Below, in pieces: positions 25,142-34,003 of a stretch of DNA of 46,911 nucleotides (position 1 is the first letter of the stretch; each line of letters opens with the position of its first letter). Under the pieces are notes generated by a model, which worked only from the letters and a program-made list of their open reading frames with translations, was not told the DNA's origin and searched no databases. Source of the DNA: Baaleninema simplex PCC 7105 (lineage in GTDB: Bacteria; Cyanobacteriota; Cyanobacteriia; Cyanobacteriales; Geitlerinemataceae); assembly GCF_000332355.1 (NCBI RefSeq), contig NZ_KB235958.1, positions 2,992,239-3,039,149 on the forward strand. Direction: 5' to 3'. Both the position numbers and the translations under genes were made by a program.

Positions 25142-25426
25142 GTCGTCAGTATAGACGATCGATTGGTTGCCATGGAGCAGGTCGGAAATCCTGTCTTCGG
25201 AAAACTGTCCCAATCGCTCCCGTTCCGGCGTCGATTTCGACAAACTCATCCGCAGCTCTGTATCGTGGAACTCCACACGCCAGAAATTTCTACATCCCCG
25301 CAAAAGCCAGCAACCCGTTTGCGATCGCCAATTTACGGTTTACGATAGTTGCGACACCGGTTACGACCCTCTCTCGACGCATTGAGCAGGCGATCGGTGT
25401 TCGATCTGTCGTTCGAGAAAAAAATA

Positions 25427-25726
25427 ATGACGAGTTCCGTATCCACCACCGATCCGCTGTCAGAGCTGTTCGCAACGATTTGCGATCGCCGCGACAATCC
25501 CCAAGAAGGTTCCTACACCTGTAAGCTGTTCGCCGGAGGCGACAACAAGATTTTGAAGAAAATCGGCGAAGAAGCCGCAGAAGTCGTCATGGCGTGTAAA
25601 GACGACGACGCCGACGACATCGCTGGAGAAGCCGCCGATTTGATGTATCACACCCTGGTTGCCATAGCACATCATGGCGTAGATATCGAGGATGTTTACA
25701 AAAAGTTAGAGGAACGGCGGCGGTGA
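25427..25726 (+). CDS. hisE: Phosphoribosyl-ATP pyrophosphohydrolase
   Basis: 99 residues from the ATG at 25427. HisE removes pyrophosphate from phosphoribosyl-ATP in the second step of histidine synthesis. The family core is KKIGEEAAEVVMACKDDD, then GEAADLMYHTLVAIAHHGV, which supplies the Glu/Asp metal ligands. The protein is the stand-alone HisE form; a HisI domain is absent, so it is not a HisIE fusion. The frame is open 26 codons earlier without family-like sequence. No other his gene is nearby. Two type A palindromes follow within 15 bases of the stop. Confidence 0.94.
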   Translation: MTSSVSTTDPLSELFATICDRRDNPQEGSYTCKLFAGGDNKILKKIGEEAAEVVMACKDDDADDIAGEAADLMYHTLVAIAHHGVDIEDVYKKLEERRR

Positions 25727-25740
25727 TGAGGTGATGAGGA

Positions 25741-25894
25741 GTCGGTGCGTGACGATTTATCGGTCTCACGTTCGACACCCGATTTTTCAAGTCACGCACC
25801 CTACAAACTTGTCTGTGGGCGGTGTACATTGTCGGTGCGTGACGATTTATCGGTCTCACGTTCGACACCCGATTTTTCAAGTCACGCACCCTAC
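25741..25894. repeat. Two tandem copies of palindromic repeat type A
   Basis: Two practically identical units of about 63 bases (25741-25803 and 25831-25893) are joined by a 27-base spacer; the offset is 90 bases. Each starts GTCGGTGCGTGACGATTTAT and ends TTTTTCAAGTCACGCACC. Together they fill the hisE-antiporter gap. Translation through them yields the repeated HVRHPIFQVTHPT peptide, which is not part of the antiporter. Confidence 0.85.
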
Positions 25895-25907
25895 GAAAAC
25901 TGTAAAA

Positions 25908-27452
25908 ATGGCGCACGAAACCTTAATTCAGGCGAATCTCGAAAAATTCTTGCTGGTACTGTCTGTGTCGCTGAGCGTGGTGACGCTGTCGCGGACGGTG
26001 AGCTTTATGCGCCAGATTCCTTATACGTTGCTTCTCGTCATTGTGGGGGTGCTGCTGGCGTTTGAAGACGTGCGACTGGTGAACCTCTCGCCGGAGTTGA
26101 TTTTGGAGATTTTTCTACCGCCGTTGCTGTTCGAGGCGGGGTGGAATCTCCACTGGAAGGATCTCAAACGGGATTTATTTCCCGTGACGCTATTCGCCGT
26201 GGTGGGGGTGTTAGTGTCCGTTCTGGGAATCGGTTGGATGCTGGCGCAGTTTACGGACATTCCCCTGGCGGTGTCGCTGCTGGTGGGGGCGAGTTTGGCG
26301 GCGACAGATCCAGTTTCAGTGATTTCGCTATTTCGCGAGTTGGGCGTCAGTCGACGCTTGACGACATTGATGGAAGGGGAAAGTCTGTTTAACGACGGCG
26401 TGGCGGTAGTGGCGTTCGGACTTCTCGTCAGCTTAGCGTTGGGAACGGAGGAGTTTTCTGTGCGATCGACGATCGCCGATTTCGCGGTGTTCGTCGGCGT
26501 TGGCGTGGGAATGGGAAGTGCGATCGGCTTCGGGATTTCCTATCTGACGCAACGGTTCGATCTCCCTCTCGTCGAACAGTCGCTAACCCTAGTAGCCGCT
26601 TATGGAACTTACGTCATTACCGAGAACCTGGGCGGTTCCGGGGTGATTGGCGTGGTGACGACGGGGGTGATTTTGGGGAATTTCGGATCGCGCATCGGGA
26701 TGAATCCGAGAACGCGGTTGTTGGTGAGCGAGTTTTGGGAGTTCATCGCCTTTTTCGTCAACTCGATCGTGTTTCTGTTGATTGGCGATCGCGTCCAGTT
26801 CGAGAGTTTACAAGAGAACCTGGTTCCGATGGGAATTGCGATCGCCGCCGTGTTGCTGACGCGGGGAATTTCGATTTTTGGGTTGGGAAGTTTGAGTAAC
26901 GCGCTGGCGAACTCGAGAATTAGCGTTAAAGAACTCACGGTGTTGTGGTGGGGCGGTTTGCGCGGTTCGGTGTCCATCGCCTTGGCGTTGAGCGTTCCGG
27001 CGATGCTATCTCAACGGGAAGATATCATCGGAATCGTCTTCGGCGTGGTATTGTTCACGCTGCTGGTGCAGGGATTGACGACGAAATCCCTGTTGCAGAA
27101 TCTGGGGTTACTCGACGAACAGTCTCGTCGCGAGGAGTTCGTCGAAGCGATGGCGCGTCGATCGGCTCTAGAACGGGTGTTGAACTATCTCGAAACCAGC
27201 GATCGCCCCTCCGAAATCGACGAAGAGTTTTATCAATACCAGTTTGCCTTGGTACGCGGCGAGCTGCACAAACTGCAACATCAGATCGAGGGATTGCAAA
27301 AAGAAGATCCCGACTTGCAGGATTATGCCAACGAACTCGTCAAAGAAAAACTTTTAGCCATCGAAGCCGATACTTACGCCGAATTCGTGCGATCGGGGCA
27401 GTTAAACAAAGAACTCGCCCCGTTTTTACAAGAAGTCCTTCAAAAAACGTGA
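25908..27452 (+). CDS. Na+/H+ antiporter, CPA1/NhaP family
   Basis: 514 residues from MAHETLIQANLEKF at 25908; the frame is open to 25731, but that part is translated repeat. About twelve hydrophobic segments are present. The ion-binding region is GASLAATDPVSVISLF, followed by EGESLFNDGVAVVAFG with the Asn-Asp pair typical of CPA1 exchangers. A cytoplasmic tail of about 130 residues is helical (LERVLNYLETSD, ELHKLQHQIEGLQKED). Such exchangers expel Na+ or K+ for protons and help with salt and pH balance. No regulator gene is next to it. Confidence 0.93.
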   Translation: MAHETLIQANLEKFLLVLSVSLSVVTLSRTVSFMRQIPYTLLLVIVGVLLAFEDVRLVNLSPELILEIFLPPLLFEAGWNLHWKDLKRDLFPVTLFAVVGVLVSVLGIGWMLAQFTDIPLAVSLLVGASLAATDPVSVISLFRELGVSRRLTTLMEGESLFNDGVAVVAFGLLVSLALGTEEFSVRSTIADFAVFVGVGVGMGSAIGFGISYLTQRFDLPLVEQSLTLVAAYGTYVITENLGGSGVIGVVTTGVILGNFGSRIGMNPRTRLLVSEFWEFIAFFVNSIVFLLIGDRVQFESLQENLVPMGIAIAAVLLTRGISIFGLGSLSNALANSRISVKELTVLWWGGLRGSVSIALALSVPAMLSQREDIIGIVFGVVLFTLLVQGLTTKSLLQNLGLLDEQSRREEFVEAMARRSALERVLNYLETSDRPSEIDEEFYQYQFALVRGELHKLQHQIEGLQKEDPDLQDYANELVKEKLLAIEADTYAEFVRSGQLNKELAPFLQEVLQKT

Positions 27453-27602
27453 TGCCAATCTCGAGCAACTTTCCCAGCAGGCAATGTTACGATCGAAAAT
27501 GAATTAACCGTTGAGAAGCGATCGCAGGTAGTTCTCCAGAACCATTCCAAGAACTCTCGGCGACAACGCTCGACTTTATCGCTTGGGACGGAGGGTATTG
27601 TT

Positions 27603-28448
27603 TTGGACGAACTGAGAATCGCGCTGGAGTTAGCCACAGATGAGGAACTCGAAGGGTTGACACAACTGCTCTTCCGTCCTCGGTTCAATCCGTTGGATTA
27701 CATCAACGTTCCCGATCCGATCGAGGTGCAAAGTCGCCACCGCGAAGACTGGATCGATTCGCTCGAAACCCGGTTTCGCTTTCTCGCCGCAGATGGCTTA
27801 ACAGTATTGCGCGGACAGAGCGATCGCGTCACCTACCGCGACGTATTGATCCGAATCTGTCGTTACTTAAAAATTCCCTACAACAAAGACCTCTCCACGA
27901 CAGATATAGAAGCCGAAATCTTTTTACATCTAATGGGGCGCACCTGGAAACAGCTTCCCGCCTCAGAACAGAAAGCCTTGATGGTGCGGGTTCAGAAATC
28001 TCTGGCCAAGTCCAAACTTCCCCAACCCCTCCCGGTTCACGTTCAACGCGATCCCGTCGGGTGGTTAGTCAAAGGTGGAAGTGCGCTAGCAGTCAGTTCG
28101 GTGTTGCGTCCGATGTTGCTCAACCAGTTGGCGCGTCAGTTCGCCATCGAATTCGCCAAACACCAAATGGCGAAAGAAGCACTCAAAAGCGGTGCGCTGG
28201 CGACGTCGAAATTTAAAAGTTACGTGGCGTTACAGATGGCGCGGCGGGGAATGGCATCGGCGACGGCGCGATATACGATGACGCGGACGGTGTTTGCCTT
28301 TGTGGGGCCGGCGTTGTGGGCGTGGTTTTTCGCCGATATCGGCTGGCGATCGATCTCGACGAATTACGCTCGCATTATTCCCACCGTGTTCGCGTTGGCA
28401 CAAATTCGCCTCACGCGCGGGGAAACGTGGGAATTTGCCTGCGGCTAG
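27603..28448 (+). CDS. YaaW-type (UPF0174) protein
   Basis: 281 residues. The N-terminus (LRIALELATDEELEGLTQLLF) and the middle region fit the YaaW family, which has no settled function. The C-terminal third is hydrophobic with small residues (GGSALAVSSVL, TVFAFVGPALWAWFFADIGWRSI), suggesting one or two membrane segments. The first usable start is the TTG at 27603; there is no ATG nearby with a ribosome-binding site. A gap of 150 bases separates it from the antiporter, so it has its own promoter or is co-transcribed at a distance. Confidence 0.8.
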   Translation: MDELRIALELATDEELEGLTQLLFRPRFNPLDYINVPDPIEVQSRHREDWIDSLETRFRFLAADGLTVLRGQSDRVTYRDVLIRICRYLKIPYNKDLSTTDIEAEIFLHLMGRTWKQLPASEQKALMVRVQKSLAKSKLPQPLPVHVQRDPVGWLVKGGSALAVSSVLRPMLLNQLARQFAIEFAKHQMAKEALKSGALATSKFKSYVALQMARRGMASATARYTMTRTVFAFVGPALWAWFFADIGWRSISTNYARIIPTVFALAQIRLTRGETWEFACG

Positions 28449-28519
28449 GTGTTTTCGGGCAACTCGGGAAACCGTCGGGGTCTCCAAGTTTGGAAGAGGT
28501 CTCATCAATTCCCCGAGTG

Positions 28520-29401
28520 GTGTACGATCGAAACACACAGCATTTCGTATCGAAGCCAGTGTCTACAGACTCGACGCGCCTTCCCGCTTGGGCGGTAATT
28601 TCCCTAGCCACCAACGGCGTGTTAATCGCGACGGTGGCCGTCCTTCTCGCTCGAGAAGGCAATTGGTCGCCGACCGTGCGAGCCGATGCCTCTGTCACCG
28701 TCGAGGCGACGCCGATGCCGCAACCGACTCCCACTCCCGAAGTGGGTCAGCGTCAGCAACCGTCTTACGAAGATTGGGTGGCGATCCTCGAAAAAGAGGC
28801 GGAGGCGATCGCCGCCAAACCCCCCGATCGCCTGTACGTCTTAGCGGGGGATTCGATTAGTTTGTGGTTTCCCAACGAACTGTTACCGCCGGGGGTCACG
28901 TGGCTCAATCAAAGCATTTCCGGAGAAGGCTCTGACGGACTCTACAACCGCCTGCCCCTCCTCGACGATACCGAACCCGAGAAAATTTTTATCAACATCG
29001 GGATTAACGATATGTTGCGGGGGACGGACGACGAAACGATTTTGGAAAACCACCGCAAAATTATTAAAGACATTCGCTGGATTCACCCAGAGACGGAAAT
29101 CGTCGTGCAGTCGATTTTGCCCCACAGTGCTGAAAACGCCACCTGGGAGGAACGCGAGAAGTTACTCGAGATTCCCAATTCCCGCATTCGCAACCTCAAC
29201 GCTCGTCTCGAGGCGATCGCCGAAGTCGAAGGGGCAAAATTCCTCGATTTATATCCCCTCTTCAGCGACGATGGCGGCCGGTTGCGAACCGACTACAGCA
29301 CCGACGGACTCCACCTCAACCGTCGCGGTTACGAAATTTGGCGGACGGCACTACTCGTATTCGACAACGAGCGGTTGCAGGCGTCAGACTCGGTAGAATA
29401 G
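28520..29401 (+). CDS. SGNH/GDSL-family hydrolase, membrane-anchored
   Basis: 293 residues from a GTG at 28520 (another GTG one codon earlier is equally possible); the open frame reaches back to 28316 inside the previous gene, which I reject. A membrane segment ([21 protein letters not shown], about 20-40) is followed by a Pro/Thr-rich linker. The SGNH blocks are AGDSISLW with the nucleophile Ser, [16 protein letters not shown] with the block III Asn, and [12 protein letters not shown] with the Asp/His pair. The enzyme should sit outside the cytoplasmic membrane and cleave an ester, perhaps an acyl or acetyl group on a polysaccharide; the substrate is unknown. Confidence 0.87.
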   Translation: MYDRNTQHFVSKPVSTDSTRLPAWAVISLATNGVLIATVAVLLAREGNWSPTVRADASVTVEATPMPQPTPTPEVGQRQQPSYEDWVAILEKEAEAIAAKPPDRLYVLAGDSISLWFPNELLPPGVTWLNQSISGEGSDGLYNRLPLLDDTEPEKIFINIGINDMLRGTDDETILENHRKIIKDIRWIHPETEIVVQSILPHSAENATWEEREKLLEIPNSRIRNLNARLEAIAEVEGAKFLDLYPLFSDDGGRLRTDYSTDGLHLNRRGYEIWRTALLVFDNERLQASDSVE

Positions 29402-29435
29402 CAGAAAACTGACGATAAGCCACTCACCCCCAAAT

Positions 29436-30641
29436 ATGGATACAAAAGCCTTTAAACGATCGCTCCAGCAGTCCAACAACTACCACCGTCGCGGTTTCGG
29501 CCACGAAGCCGAAGTCGAGGGAATGCTGAAAACGGAGTATCAAAGCAATCTCATCGGCGAAATTCGCGCCAATAACAACACCCTGACGCGGGGTGACGTG
29601 ACGATTCGCCTAGCCGAAGCCTTCGGGTTTTGCTGGGGGGTCGAGCGGGCCGTGGCCATTGCTTACGAAACCCGCAGCCACTTCCCCGCCGAGCGCATTT
29701 GGATTACCAACGAGATTATTCACAATCCTGGGGTAAATCAGCGTTTGCGCGAGATGAACGTGGGCTTTATCGAAGTCGTGGACGGAGAAAAGGATTTTTC
29801 CGGCGTCCGCGAAGGCGAAGTGGTGATTTTACCCGCGTTTGGGGCGACGGTTCAGGAAATGCAGCTTCTCAACGATCGCGGCTGTACCATCGTCGATACG
29901 ACTTGTCCTTGGGTGTCGAAGGTGTGGAACAGCGTCGAAAAACACAAGAAACGCGATTACACTTCCATCGTTCACGGGAAATACAAACACGAAGAAACTC
30001 TCGCCACGACCTCCTTTGCGGGTAAGTATTTGGTGGTGTTGAATCTCGACGAGGCGCAGTACGTGGCTGACTATATTCTCCACGGCGGCGATCGCGAGGC
30101 GTTTTTCGAGAAGTTCCACAACGCACACTCGGACGGGTTCGATCCCGATCGCGATCTCGATTGCATCGGGATCGCCAACCAAACCACGATGCTGAAAAGC
30201 GAAACCGAACAAATCGGTAAGTTGTTCGAGCGCACGATGCTGCAAAAGTACGGACCGACAGAACTCAACCAACACTTTATGGCGTTTAACACCATTTGCG
30301 ACGCCACCCAGGAACGCCAAGACGCCATGTTGGAATTGGTGAAAGAAGACCTCGATTCGATCGTGGTGATCGGGGGCTTTAATTCCTCGAATACGACGCA
30401 CTTACAGGAAATTGCGATCGAACGGGGCATTCCCTCCTATCACATCGACAGTGGCGATCGCATCGGACCGGGAAATCGCATCGAACACAAACCTTTAAAA
30501 CGAGATTTGGAGGTAACGGAAAATTGGTTGCCTGAAGGTAAACTCGTGATAGGCGTCACGTCGGGCGCTTCAACGCCGGATAAGTCGGTTGAAGAGACGA
30601 TCGAGAAGATTTTTCAACTTAAAACACCTGCGTTGGTGTAA
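29436..30641 (+). CDS. ispH: 4-hydroxy-3-methylbut-2-enyl diphosphate reductase
   Basis: 401 residues, the long cyanobacterial/plant-type IspH. It makes IPP and DMAPP in the last step of the MEP pathway, which feeds carotenoid, phytol and quinone synthesis. The three cysteines for the iron-sulfur cluster are C66 in [10 protein letters not shown], one in [10 protein letters not shown] and one in [10 protein letters not shown]. The N-terminal 50 residues before [16 protein letters not shown] and the insert [10 protein letters not shown] mark the phototroph type. The ATG at 29436 is the family start. A MITE follows 19 bases after the stop. Confidence 0.96.
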   Translation: MDTKAFKRSLQQSNNYHRRGFGHEAEVEGMLKTEYQSNLIGEIRANNNTLTRGDVTIRLAEAFGFCWGVERAVAIAYETRSHFPAERIWITNEIIHNPGVNQRLREMNVGFIEVVDGEKDFSGVREGEVVILPAFGATVQEMQLLNDRGCTIVDTTCPWVSKVWNSVEKHKKRDYTSIVHGKYKHEETLATTSFAGKYLVVLNLDEAQYVADYILHGGDREAFFEKFHNAHSDGFDPDRDLDCIGIANQTTMLKSETEQIGKLFERTMLQKYGPTELNQHFMAFNTICDATQERQDAMLELVKEDLDSIVVIGGFNSSNTTHLQEIAIERGIPSYHIDSGDRIGPGNRIEHKPLKRDLEVTENWLPEGKLVIGVTSGASTPDKSVEETIEKIFQLKTPALV

Positions 30642-30660
30642 GGCGATCGCTCGTTTTAAG

Positions 30661-30811
30661 GGTGCATCTCACTTTTGTAAAAATATGAGTCTGGGGTGGG
30701 TTGGACTTCGGCAACGCTGCCGTCCAGGGGTGGAGCGATCGCGAAACCCAACAACAGCTCAATTCACTGCAAAGACTCCGATCTAATAAATTTACACTTT
30801 TGAGATGCACC
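30661..30811. mobile_element. MITE between ispH and the hemerythrin gene
   Basis: A 151-base element with perfect 11-base terminal repeats (GGTGCATCTCA / TGAGATGCACC), extending imperfectly to about 20 bases. The flanks are CGTTTTAAG and CTTTTTAAG, a 9-base target duplication with one change. It has no transposase. The ends resemble those of the MITE at 24156 (GGGAGCATCCC). A HIP1-type site inside suggests long residence. Confidence 0.7.
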
Positions 30812-30926
30812 CTTTTTAAGGGTATTATCTACTCTAAAAGGGTATCTGTTCGATTTTCATATATTTTGGGATATTTTTTTATTTATCGCTCTAGTGCTTG
30901 TTTTGTATTTTAGAAATCCCAGAACT

Positions 30927-31349
30927 ATGCCCAATACAATTTGGAACGAATCTTTAGAAATTGGAATTCCAACTATCGATCTACAACACAAACAACTCAT
31001 CGAACAAATGAGCTTGTTAGTGGATGCCATGCGCGAAAATCGTGCGAACAGCGAAATTTCCAAAATTATCAATTTTTTAGAAAAGTATATCGATCTCCAC
31101 TTTGGGTTTGAAGAACAGTGTATGGAGTCTTATCGCTGTCCAGTTGCCTGTCAAAACAAAGAAGCTCACAAGAAGTTCGTCAAAAACTTTCGTGAGATTA
31201 AAGCTCAGTTCGATCGCGAAGGATCGAGTTTGTCGTTGGTGTTGAAAGTCAATCAAAGTCTTCTCGATTGGTTTCTCAACCACATTCGTAAAATCGATAC
31301 CCAACTGGCGCGATCGCTGGTGTGCGATATTCATGAAAAGCCGTCTTAG
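30927..31349 (+). CDS. Bacteriohemerythrin
   Basis: 140 residues from MPNTIWNESLEIGIPTID; the frame is open 11 codons earlier. The diiron ligands of hemerythrin are visible: H in DLQHKQL, H in IDLHFGFEE with its Glu, H in EAHKKF and H in FLNHIRKID. It should bind O2 or sense it; single-domain forms are thought to store or deliver oxygen, or to detect NO. The gene is alone between a MITE and an aldo/keto reductase. No fused signalling domain is present. Confidence 0.92.
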   Translation: MPNTIWNESLEIGIPTIDLQHKQLIEQMSLLVDAMRENRANSEISKIINFLEKYIDLHFGFEEQCMESYRCPVACQNKEAHKKFVKNFREIKAQFDREGSSLSLVLKVNQSLLDWFLNHIRKIDTQLARSLVCDIHEKPS

Positions 31350-31422
31350 CCTCACGGAAGGCTGCCAGATCGATCGAGAAGCATTAAGTTAAGTTAAGAA
31401 GCGTTACCCGATCTCGATCGCC

Positions 31423-32385
31423 ATGCAACCGACCGAACTCAACGACACCATCGCCTTGGGAAACTCCAACCTCCACGTCAAGCCCTTGGGGATTGGGGCG
31501 TGGTCTTGGGGCGATAGCTTTTTCTGGCAATACGGCAACGGCTACGGAGAAGAACAAGTCCGACAAGCCTTCGACGCCGCTATCGATGCCGGAATCACCT
31601 TCTTCGACACCGCTGAAGTCTACGGACAGGGGGAATCCGAACGACTCCTCGGCAAATTCGCCAAAACCTGCGACACTCCCGTCCAAATCGCCACCAAATA
31701 CGGACCGTTACCCTGGCGGTTCCGCAAATCCGACGTTTACGACGCCGTAACTGCCAGTCTCGATCGCCTGCAAACCGACTGTATTTCCCTCTACCAAGTC
31801 CACTGGCCGTTTACCTTCTTCATGTCCCAAGAAACCCTGATGGACGCCCTCGCCGACGAAGTGGAACGGGGTCGCATCCTCACCGTGGGAGTCAGCAACT
31901 ACTCCGCCGACGAAATGCGTCTAGCCTACGACCTCCTCAACCGTCGCGGCGTTCCCCTCGCCGTCAACCAGGTTCGTTATTCGCTGCTGTCGCGGAAAGT
32001 CGAAACCAAAGGCATCGTCGAAACTGCCAAAACCCTCGGCGTAACGCTATTAGCCTACAGTCCCCTCGCCCAAGGACTCTTGACGGGGAAATATACCCCC
32101 GAAAACAGCAATCCCAGCGGCGGACGTCAACTCGATCCTAAGTTCCGCCCCGAGGGATTGCGGGCGATCGAACCCGTCACCTTGATGTTAGAACAGTTGG
32201 CGGAACGATACGCCAAAACCCCCGCCCAAATCGCCCTCAACTGGCTGATTTGTCAGGGCGGCGTGGTTCCCATTCCGGGGGCGAAAAACGCCGAACAAGC
32301 CCGACAAAACGCCGGGGCGTTGGGATGGTCTCTCATCGCCGACGACGTGAAACGTCTCGAACAAGCCAGTCGGCCGTGGCTGTGA
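31423..32385 (+). CDS. Aldo/keto reductase
   Basis: 320 residues. The catalytic tetrad of the superfamily is present: Asp in FFDTAEVYG, Tyr in the same motif, Lys in IATKYG and His in YQVHWP. The C-terminal NADPH-binding part has PIPGAKNAEQARQN. The closest match in form is the cyanobacterial AKR group that reduces aldehydes and is linked to oxidative stress, but the substrate cannot be told. The start ATG at 31423 fits. It is followed by heptamer repeats and a hairpin. Confidence 0.92.
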   Translation: MQPTELNDTIALGNSNLHVKPLGIGAWSWGDSFFWQYGNGYGEEQVRQAFDAAIDAGITFFDTAEVYGQGESERLLGKFAKTCDTPVQIATKYGPLPWRFRKSDVYDAVTASLDRLQTDCISLYQVHWPFTFFMSQETLMDALADEVERGRILTVGVSNYSADEMRLAYDLLNRRGVPLAVNQVRYSLLSRKVETKGIVETAKTLGVTLLAYSPLAQGLLTGKYTPENSNPSGGRQLDPKFRPEGLRAIEPVTLMLEQLAERYAKTPAQIALNWLICQGGVVPIPGAKNAEQARQNAGALGWSLIADDVKRLEQASRPWL

Positions 32386-32392
32386 TGCAGAC

Positions 32393-32423
32393 AGTCACCA
32401 GTCACCAGTCACCAGTCACCAGT
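32393..32423. repeat. AGTCACC heptamer tandem repeat
   Basis: Four full copies of AGTCACC plus three bases, directly after the aldo/keto reductase stop. This is a typical short tandemly repeated repetitive (STRR) element of filamentous cyanobacteria. Single decayed units (CAGTCACCCGTCACCCG) also occur at 1717-1735. Confidence 0.85.
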
Positions 32424-32449
32424 TGAACAAGATCGCGACGCACTGCTGG

Positions 32450-32482
32450 AGATCCCCGGCATCTCCAAGATGCCGGGGATCT
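32450..32482. terminator. Perfect 13-base hairpin
   Basis: AGATCCCCGGCAT / ATGCCGGGGATCT with a 7-base loop (CTCCAAG). It shares CCCCGGCATCTCCAAGA with the mazG terminator. It lies between the convergent aldo/keto reductase and kinase genes and could terminate either, although no T run follows. Confidence 0.55.
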
Positions 32483-32556
32483 GACCTGAGTAGCAATACA
32501 TATTTTATGTGTTTTGTCAATCCTCTGTCTCGAAAAGTTTTCTGCACCACTAAGTA

Positions 32557-33660
32557 TTATCCGGTCATCCCATCACAACGCTTCCTTGGAAGGATCAATG
32601 TAAATATTGCCCCGTGGGGCGTGCGGTTTTCCACAGAAATCGAGCCGCTGTGGGCTTCGATGGCAGTTTTGCAAAACGCTAATCCCAATCCCGTTTGAGA
32701 AACTCCTTGCATGATTTGACCGATTTCAAAAGGCTCGAAAATCTGCTGTCGAACTTCTGGCTTGACGCCCGGGCCGTCGTCGGCGACGCGAACGCACAGG
32801 TCACCCTCGTCCCCGTATTCGATCGCGATTTCGACAGTCGAGCCTTTCGGCGAAAACTTCAGGGCATTGGCTAATAAATTATCGAGAACCCGACGACAGA
32901 TCGTTTCGTCAGCGTCGATGGTGTGTCGAACGTCGGGAAAACGGGCGACGAGTTGGATTTGCTTGCGTTCGGCGAGAGTCTCGAACTCGCTCAACGTGGT
33001 GCGAACCAAACTGACGAAATCGACCGGTTGGTAATGAAGCTGTAACTTATTGGCATACACTTTAGCCACGATCAACAAGCTATCGACCATCGACTGCAAC
33101 CGCAACCCCGAACTACTGATGTATTTGACGTATTTTCGTTGTTTGGTGTCGAGGGGAGTCGTGGCTAACATATCCGCCGACATCACGATACTGCTCAGGG
33201 GATTTCGGAAATCGTGAACTAAAGCGTTCGATAACTCTTCGCGGGTTTTTAATAACGCCTTTAACTGGTCGTATTGTTGTTTGACGCGCAGTAGCGATCG
33301 CACCCGCGCCCGCAACTCCACTGCGTTAACTGGCTTACTGATAAAATCGTTCGCACCGGCTTCGATTCCCTTGGCTAAATCGAGCTTTGAATCGAGTGCC
33401 GTTACCATTAAAATCGGTACGTGCTGATACTGGGAATGCGATCGAATATAGCGACACACCTCGAACCCGTCGAATTCCGGCATCATCGCATCGAGCAGGA
33501 TCGTATCGGGAAGCTGGCGTTCGATTTCCTGTAACGCCTCCCGGCCGCTTTGGGCAAATACCAGGTCGTACCCTTCGCGAAACAACAAAATCTCGACGAC
33601 TTCAAAATTGTCTGGCTCGTCGTCTACTACTAAGAGTTTCGGGGTATCGTTCATCAACAT
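32557..33660 (-). CDS. Response regulator-histidine kinase hybrid
   Basis: 367 residues. A receiver domain (about 8-125) has the acidic pocket DDE, the phospho-acceptor D57 in LLDAMMPEFDG, the Thr in VTAL and the Lys in SKPV. A HisKA domain follows with the H-box VHDFRNPLSS near residue 150, where Phe-Arg replaces the usual Leu-Arg. The HATPase domain has the N-box RRVLDNLLANALKFS, then VADDGPGV and TGLGLAFC. The receiver-first order is common in cyanobacteria, where such proteins act in the middle of phosphorelays. It has no membrane segment. It lies downstream of the giant kinase on the same strand, 343 bases apart, so the two may function together. Confidence 0.93.
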   Translation of the reverse strand: MLMNDTPKLLVVDDEPDNFEVVEILLFREGYDLVFAQSGREALQEIERQLPDTILLDAMMPEFDGFEVCRYIRSHSQYQHVPILMVTALDSKLDLAKGIEAGANDFISKPVNAVELRARVRSLLRVKQQYDQLKALLKTREELSNALVHDFRNPLSSIVMSADMLATTPLDTKQRKYVKYISSSGLRLQSMVDSLLIVAKVYANKLQLHYQPVDFVSLVRTTLSEFETLAERKQIQLVARFPDVRHTIDADETICRRVLDNLLANALKFSPKGSTVEIAIEYGDEGDLCVRVADDGPGVKPEVRQQIFEPFEIGQIMQGVSQTGLGLAFCKTAIEAHSGSISVENRTPHGAIFTLILPRKRCDGMTG

Positions 33661-34003
33661 TTGCGTCGTTCCGTCTCAGCCTTTGCCAAACCGACCGATC
33701 GAGAGCGACGGGCCTCCAAATAACAACAAGAAAATTGATACGGGGACGACGAAGTTCTCATAGCTGTTCGGTGGCTCCACGGGGTTCCCCAACACTCAGC
33801 CAACTGTCGCCACGGGATTGCCAAACAACGGCAGTCTCGAAGACCGGACTGTCGTTGTTGTCTCTCGAGCGAACGTCGGCGTTAAAAGACATCGCGTTCT
33901 CGAGATCGACAGCAAGATCGCCTTCGCGTATCCGCTAGATCGAGATCCCAAACTGTAACGTTTGGGAGTGTCCGATCTCAGCTCCTGCCGACTGAGAAGG
34001 ACG
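33661..34003. other. Gap between the two kinase genes
   Basis: A 343-base stretch with host-like composition. I see no RNA gene, repeat or convincing small gene. It probably carries the promoter of the downstream kinase gene; plus-strand frames here are not protein-like. Confidence 0.5.

Larger units (their letters stand above)
24908..25426. other. Gap with inverted half-MITE, repeat C3 and hisE upstream region
   Basis: A 519-base gap. 24945-25015 is the inverted MITE half and 25016-25141 is repeat C3. From about 25150 the composition returns to the host average and the first HIP1 site appears at 25321; this last 270 bases probably hold the hisE promoter. A 72-codon minus-strand frame (25085-25303) that ends in the C3 peptide could be a decayed gene, but I cannot support it as a CDS. 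Confidence 0.6.

Noticed and set aside
25085-25303. A 72-codon minus-strand frame ending in the repeat C3 peptide
   Set aside because: Its upstream part is antisense to the hisE leader with host composition and has no family resemblance. It is better explained as a chance frame joined to the repeat.
25731-25907. Upstream extension of the antiporter frame with a repeated HVRHPIFQVTHPT peptide
   Set aside because: The peptide arises from the duplicated type A palindrome. The family start is MAHETL at 25908.
27603-28448. Membrane transporter
   Set aside because: There are only one or two hydrophobic segments near the C-terminus, and the N-terminal part fits YaaW.
32393-32423. CRISPR-like short repeats
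   Set aside because: Heptamers without spacers, a standard STRR element.
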